From: Erythrobacter sp. 34-65-8
GTDB taxonomy: Bacteria; Pseudomonadota; Alphaproteobacteria; Sphingomonadales; Sphingomonadaceae
DNA length: 15,077 bases
Reading direction: 5' to 3'
Assembly (NCBI GenBank): GCA_002278985.1
Contig: NCJP01000012.1
Location: 1 to 15,077 of the forward strand
The notes beneath the pieces are model-generated. The model ran no database searches. It was not told the DNA's origin and saw only the letters and a list, made by a program, of their open reading frames with translations. Made by a program: the position numbers and the translations under genes. Positions 14,105 through 15,077 of the stretch are shown here, in pieces; position 1 is the first letter of the stretch; each line of letters begins with the position of its first letter.

Positions 14105-14682
14105 AGCGCCTCGCTGTCTATTGCGGGTCCGCCACGCCGGCCGATCCGCGTTATATGGACCTTGCGCGTGACGTGGGCCGCACGCTGGCGACACGCGGCA
14201 TCGGCGTGGTTTACGGCGGCGGGCGGCTGGGGCTGATGGGCGCGGTCGCCTCCGGCGCGCTGGAGGCGGGCGGCGAGGTGATCGGGGTGATCCCCGAGGC
14301 ACTGGCCGGCAGCGAAGTGGCCAACCGGGATTGCACCGAGCTCCACGTGGTGGAGGGGATGCACGAGCGCAAGAAGGCCTTCACCGACCTTTCCGATGGC
14401 TTCGTCACCATCCCCGGCGGGGTCGGAACGATGGACGAACTGTGGGAAGCGATCAGCTGGGCGCAGCTGGGCTATCACTCCGATCCGGTCGGCCTGCTCA
14501 ACGCCTTCGGCTTTTACGATCACCTGATCGCCTTCAACCGCCACATGGCCGAGGTCGGCTTCGTCCGCCCGGCGCACCAGAACATCCTGATCGCGCGCGA
14601 CAGCCTGCCCGACCTGCTCGACGCGATGGCCACCTATGTGCCGCACACCCCGATCTTCCGGATGAAGGCGAGCGACCTGTGA
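14101..14682 (+). CDS. LOG-family (TIGR00730) nucleotide phosphoribohydrolase
   Basis: A 193-residue Rossmann-fold protein with both LOG signatures: GGGRLGLMG (39-47) and PGGVGTMDE (105-113). MHERKK (87-92) is also part of the active site. LOG enzymes hydrolyse nucleoside 5'-monophosphates, such as cytokinin ribotides or AMP, to a base and ribose 5-phosphate. Many bacterial members have no known link to cytokinin, so the cytokinin name should be used with care. Length is typical (about 180-200). The start is GTG, overlapping the crtI stop (GTGA), so translation should depend on crtI. It is cytoplasmic. Its role in a carotenoid operon is not obvious. Confidence 0.93.
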   Translation: MKRLAVYCGSATPADPRYMDLARDVGRTLATRGIGVVYGGGRLGLMGAVASGALEAGGEVIGVIPEALAGSEVANRDCTELHVVEGMHERKKAFTDLSDGFVTIPGGVGTMDELWEAISWAQLGYHSDPVGLLNAFGFYDHLIAFNRHMAEVGFVRPAHQNILIARDSLPDLLDAMATYVPHTPIFRMKASDL

Positions 14683-14699
14683 ACGCGGCGCGCCCCCGG

Positions 14700-14721
14700 C
14701 CCCTCGCGCAACCGCGAGGGG
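14700..14721 (+). promoter_or_regulatory. Perfect 9-bp hairpin reaching into the next gene's ribosome-binding site
   Basis: CCCCTCGCG (14700-14708) and CGCGAGGGG (14713-14721) form a perfect stem with a CAAC loop. It lies between the LOG stop and the ATG at 14729. The right arm GAGGGG runs directly into GAGAAGG, the purine-rich Shine-Dalgarno region, so the hairpin may hide part of the ribosome-binding site. No T-run follows, so a classical terminator is unlikely. It could also be an RNA-processing or stability element. Confidence 0.55.
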
Positions 14722-14728
14722 AGAAGGC

Positions 14729-15077
14729 ATGAGCCGCCCCCGCCGGGTCGTGCCGCGGATGCTGGCGTACGCGATCAAGAACGCCTCGATCTATTTCCCG
14801 CACGGGGGTGAAAACAGCCCCGAAGCGCAGAAGCTGGCGCTCGCCAGGTTGGCCGTCCAGACCTTCGGACCGACGGGCGGCGTCAACGTCGCCAACATGG
14901 TCGCGATGGGCGCGAACCCCGCGATTTACTCCCGCATGAGCAATTCCGTCGGCCTCTTCAGCGGCGCGAAGACGGGCGATGCGGCGATGGCGGAGCTGAA
15001 CCCCTACCAGCTGGCCATCAAGAAGTTCACCGCGGCGATGGACAACCTGAAGATCGCGCTGGCCACCGGCATCCTGC
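14729..15077 (+). CDS. Unrecognised protein, 5' part of a gene (runs off the right edge)
   Basis: The first 116 codons are open to the window edge. The ATG at 14729 follows GGGGAGAAGG closely, a good ribosome-binding site. The product starts with a basic stretch (MSRPRRVVPR) and then LAYAIKNASIYFPHGGEN, SPEAQKLALARLAVQTFGP, TGGVNVANMVAMGANPAIYS and NPYQLAIKKFTAAMDNLK. It has no signal peptide, no clear membrane helix and no cysteine in the visible part, and looks like a soluble helical protein. I do not recognise a family, and it does not show the motifs of phytoene synthase in the visible part. It lies 46 bp after the LOG gene in the same direction and is probably in the crt operon. Codon use looks like that of its neighbours. 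Confidence 0.65.
   Translation, partial: MSRPRRVVPRMLAYAIKNASIYFPHGGENSPEAQKLALARLAVQTFGPTGGVNVANMVAMGANPAIYSRMSNSVGLFSGAKTGDAAMAELNPYQLAIKKFTAAMDNLKIALATGIL

Noticed and set aside
12920..14302. 460-codon minus-strand frame opposite crtI and LOG
   Set aside because: It spans two clear plus-strand genes and has an Arg/Pro-rich N-terminus; antisense shadow.
14101..14682. Calling the LOG gene a lysine decarboxylase
   Set aside because: That older label for PGGxGTxxE proteins is a known misannotation; the motifs are those of LOG phosphoribohydrolases.
14683..14728. Rho-independent terminator after the LOG gene
   Set aside because: The 9-bp hairpin is followed by GAGAAGGC and a start codon, not by a T-run, so it was listed as a possible translational control element.
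11364..15077. Phytoene synthase (crtB) in the carotenoid cluster
   Set aside because: None of the visible frames shows the DxxxD-type prenyl-binding motifs; the gene after LOG does not resemble crtB in its visible part.

Overview
The window is GC-rich, with dense, closely packed genes on both strands. It reads as a chromosomal segment of a pigmented alphaproteobacterium, most likely in the Sphingomonadales (Sphingomonadaceae/Erythrobacteraceae type). That placement is an inference from the gene set: crtY-crtI carotenoid genes, a DUF2585 membrane protein, secreted S9, DUF885 and amidohydrolase enzymes, a TPR-sulfotransferase and an EthA-like flavin monooxygenase. No tRNA, rRNA, CRISPR array, insertion sequence or phage gene was seen.

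Region 1 (1-3572, minus strand) is a probable four-gene operon, read from right to left. It encodes a Baeyer-Villiger-type flavin monooxygenase, a 132-residue four-helix membrane protein, a MenI/YdiI-like hotdog thioesterase and a TPR-sulfotransferase that runs off the left edge. Gaps are 22 bp, 52 bp and an ATGA overlap. An FNR/FixK-type box (3626-3641) and an imperfect inverted repeat (3584-3621) lie just upstream of the first gene.

Region 2 (3659-9724) holds three exported hydrolases: a DUF885 putative metallopeptidase (minus), a prolidase-like amidohydrolase (minus) and an S9 prolyl-oligopeptidase-family serine peptidase (plus). They probably work on peptides in the periplasm. The 485-bp gap 5486-5970 carries two operator-like inverted repeats. 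It is followed by a gene for a small single-helix membrane protein (5971-6165). The divergent gap between the amidohydrolase and the S9 peptidase carries an 8-16-8 inverted repeat. The S9 gene ends at a 10-bp hairpin shared with the convergent OmpV gene.

Region 3 (9770-11253, minus strand) pairs a DUF2585 integral membrane protein with a MipA/OmpV-family outer-membrane protein. The second frame can start in an ATGA overlap with the first.

Region 4 (11364-15077, plus strand) is a carotenoid operon. Lycopene beta-cyclase (crtY) overlaps phytoene desaturase (crtI) by ATGA. crtI overlaps a LOG/TIGR00730-family nucleotide phosphoribohydrolase by GTGA. After a 46-bp gap with a perfect 9-bp hairpin that takes in part of the ribosome-binding site, an unrecognised gene starts and runs off the right edge. 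CrtI and CrtY together convert phytoene to lycopene and then to beta-carotene. The phytoene synthase gene (crtB) is not in the window.
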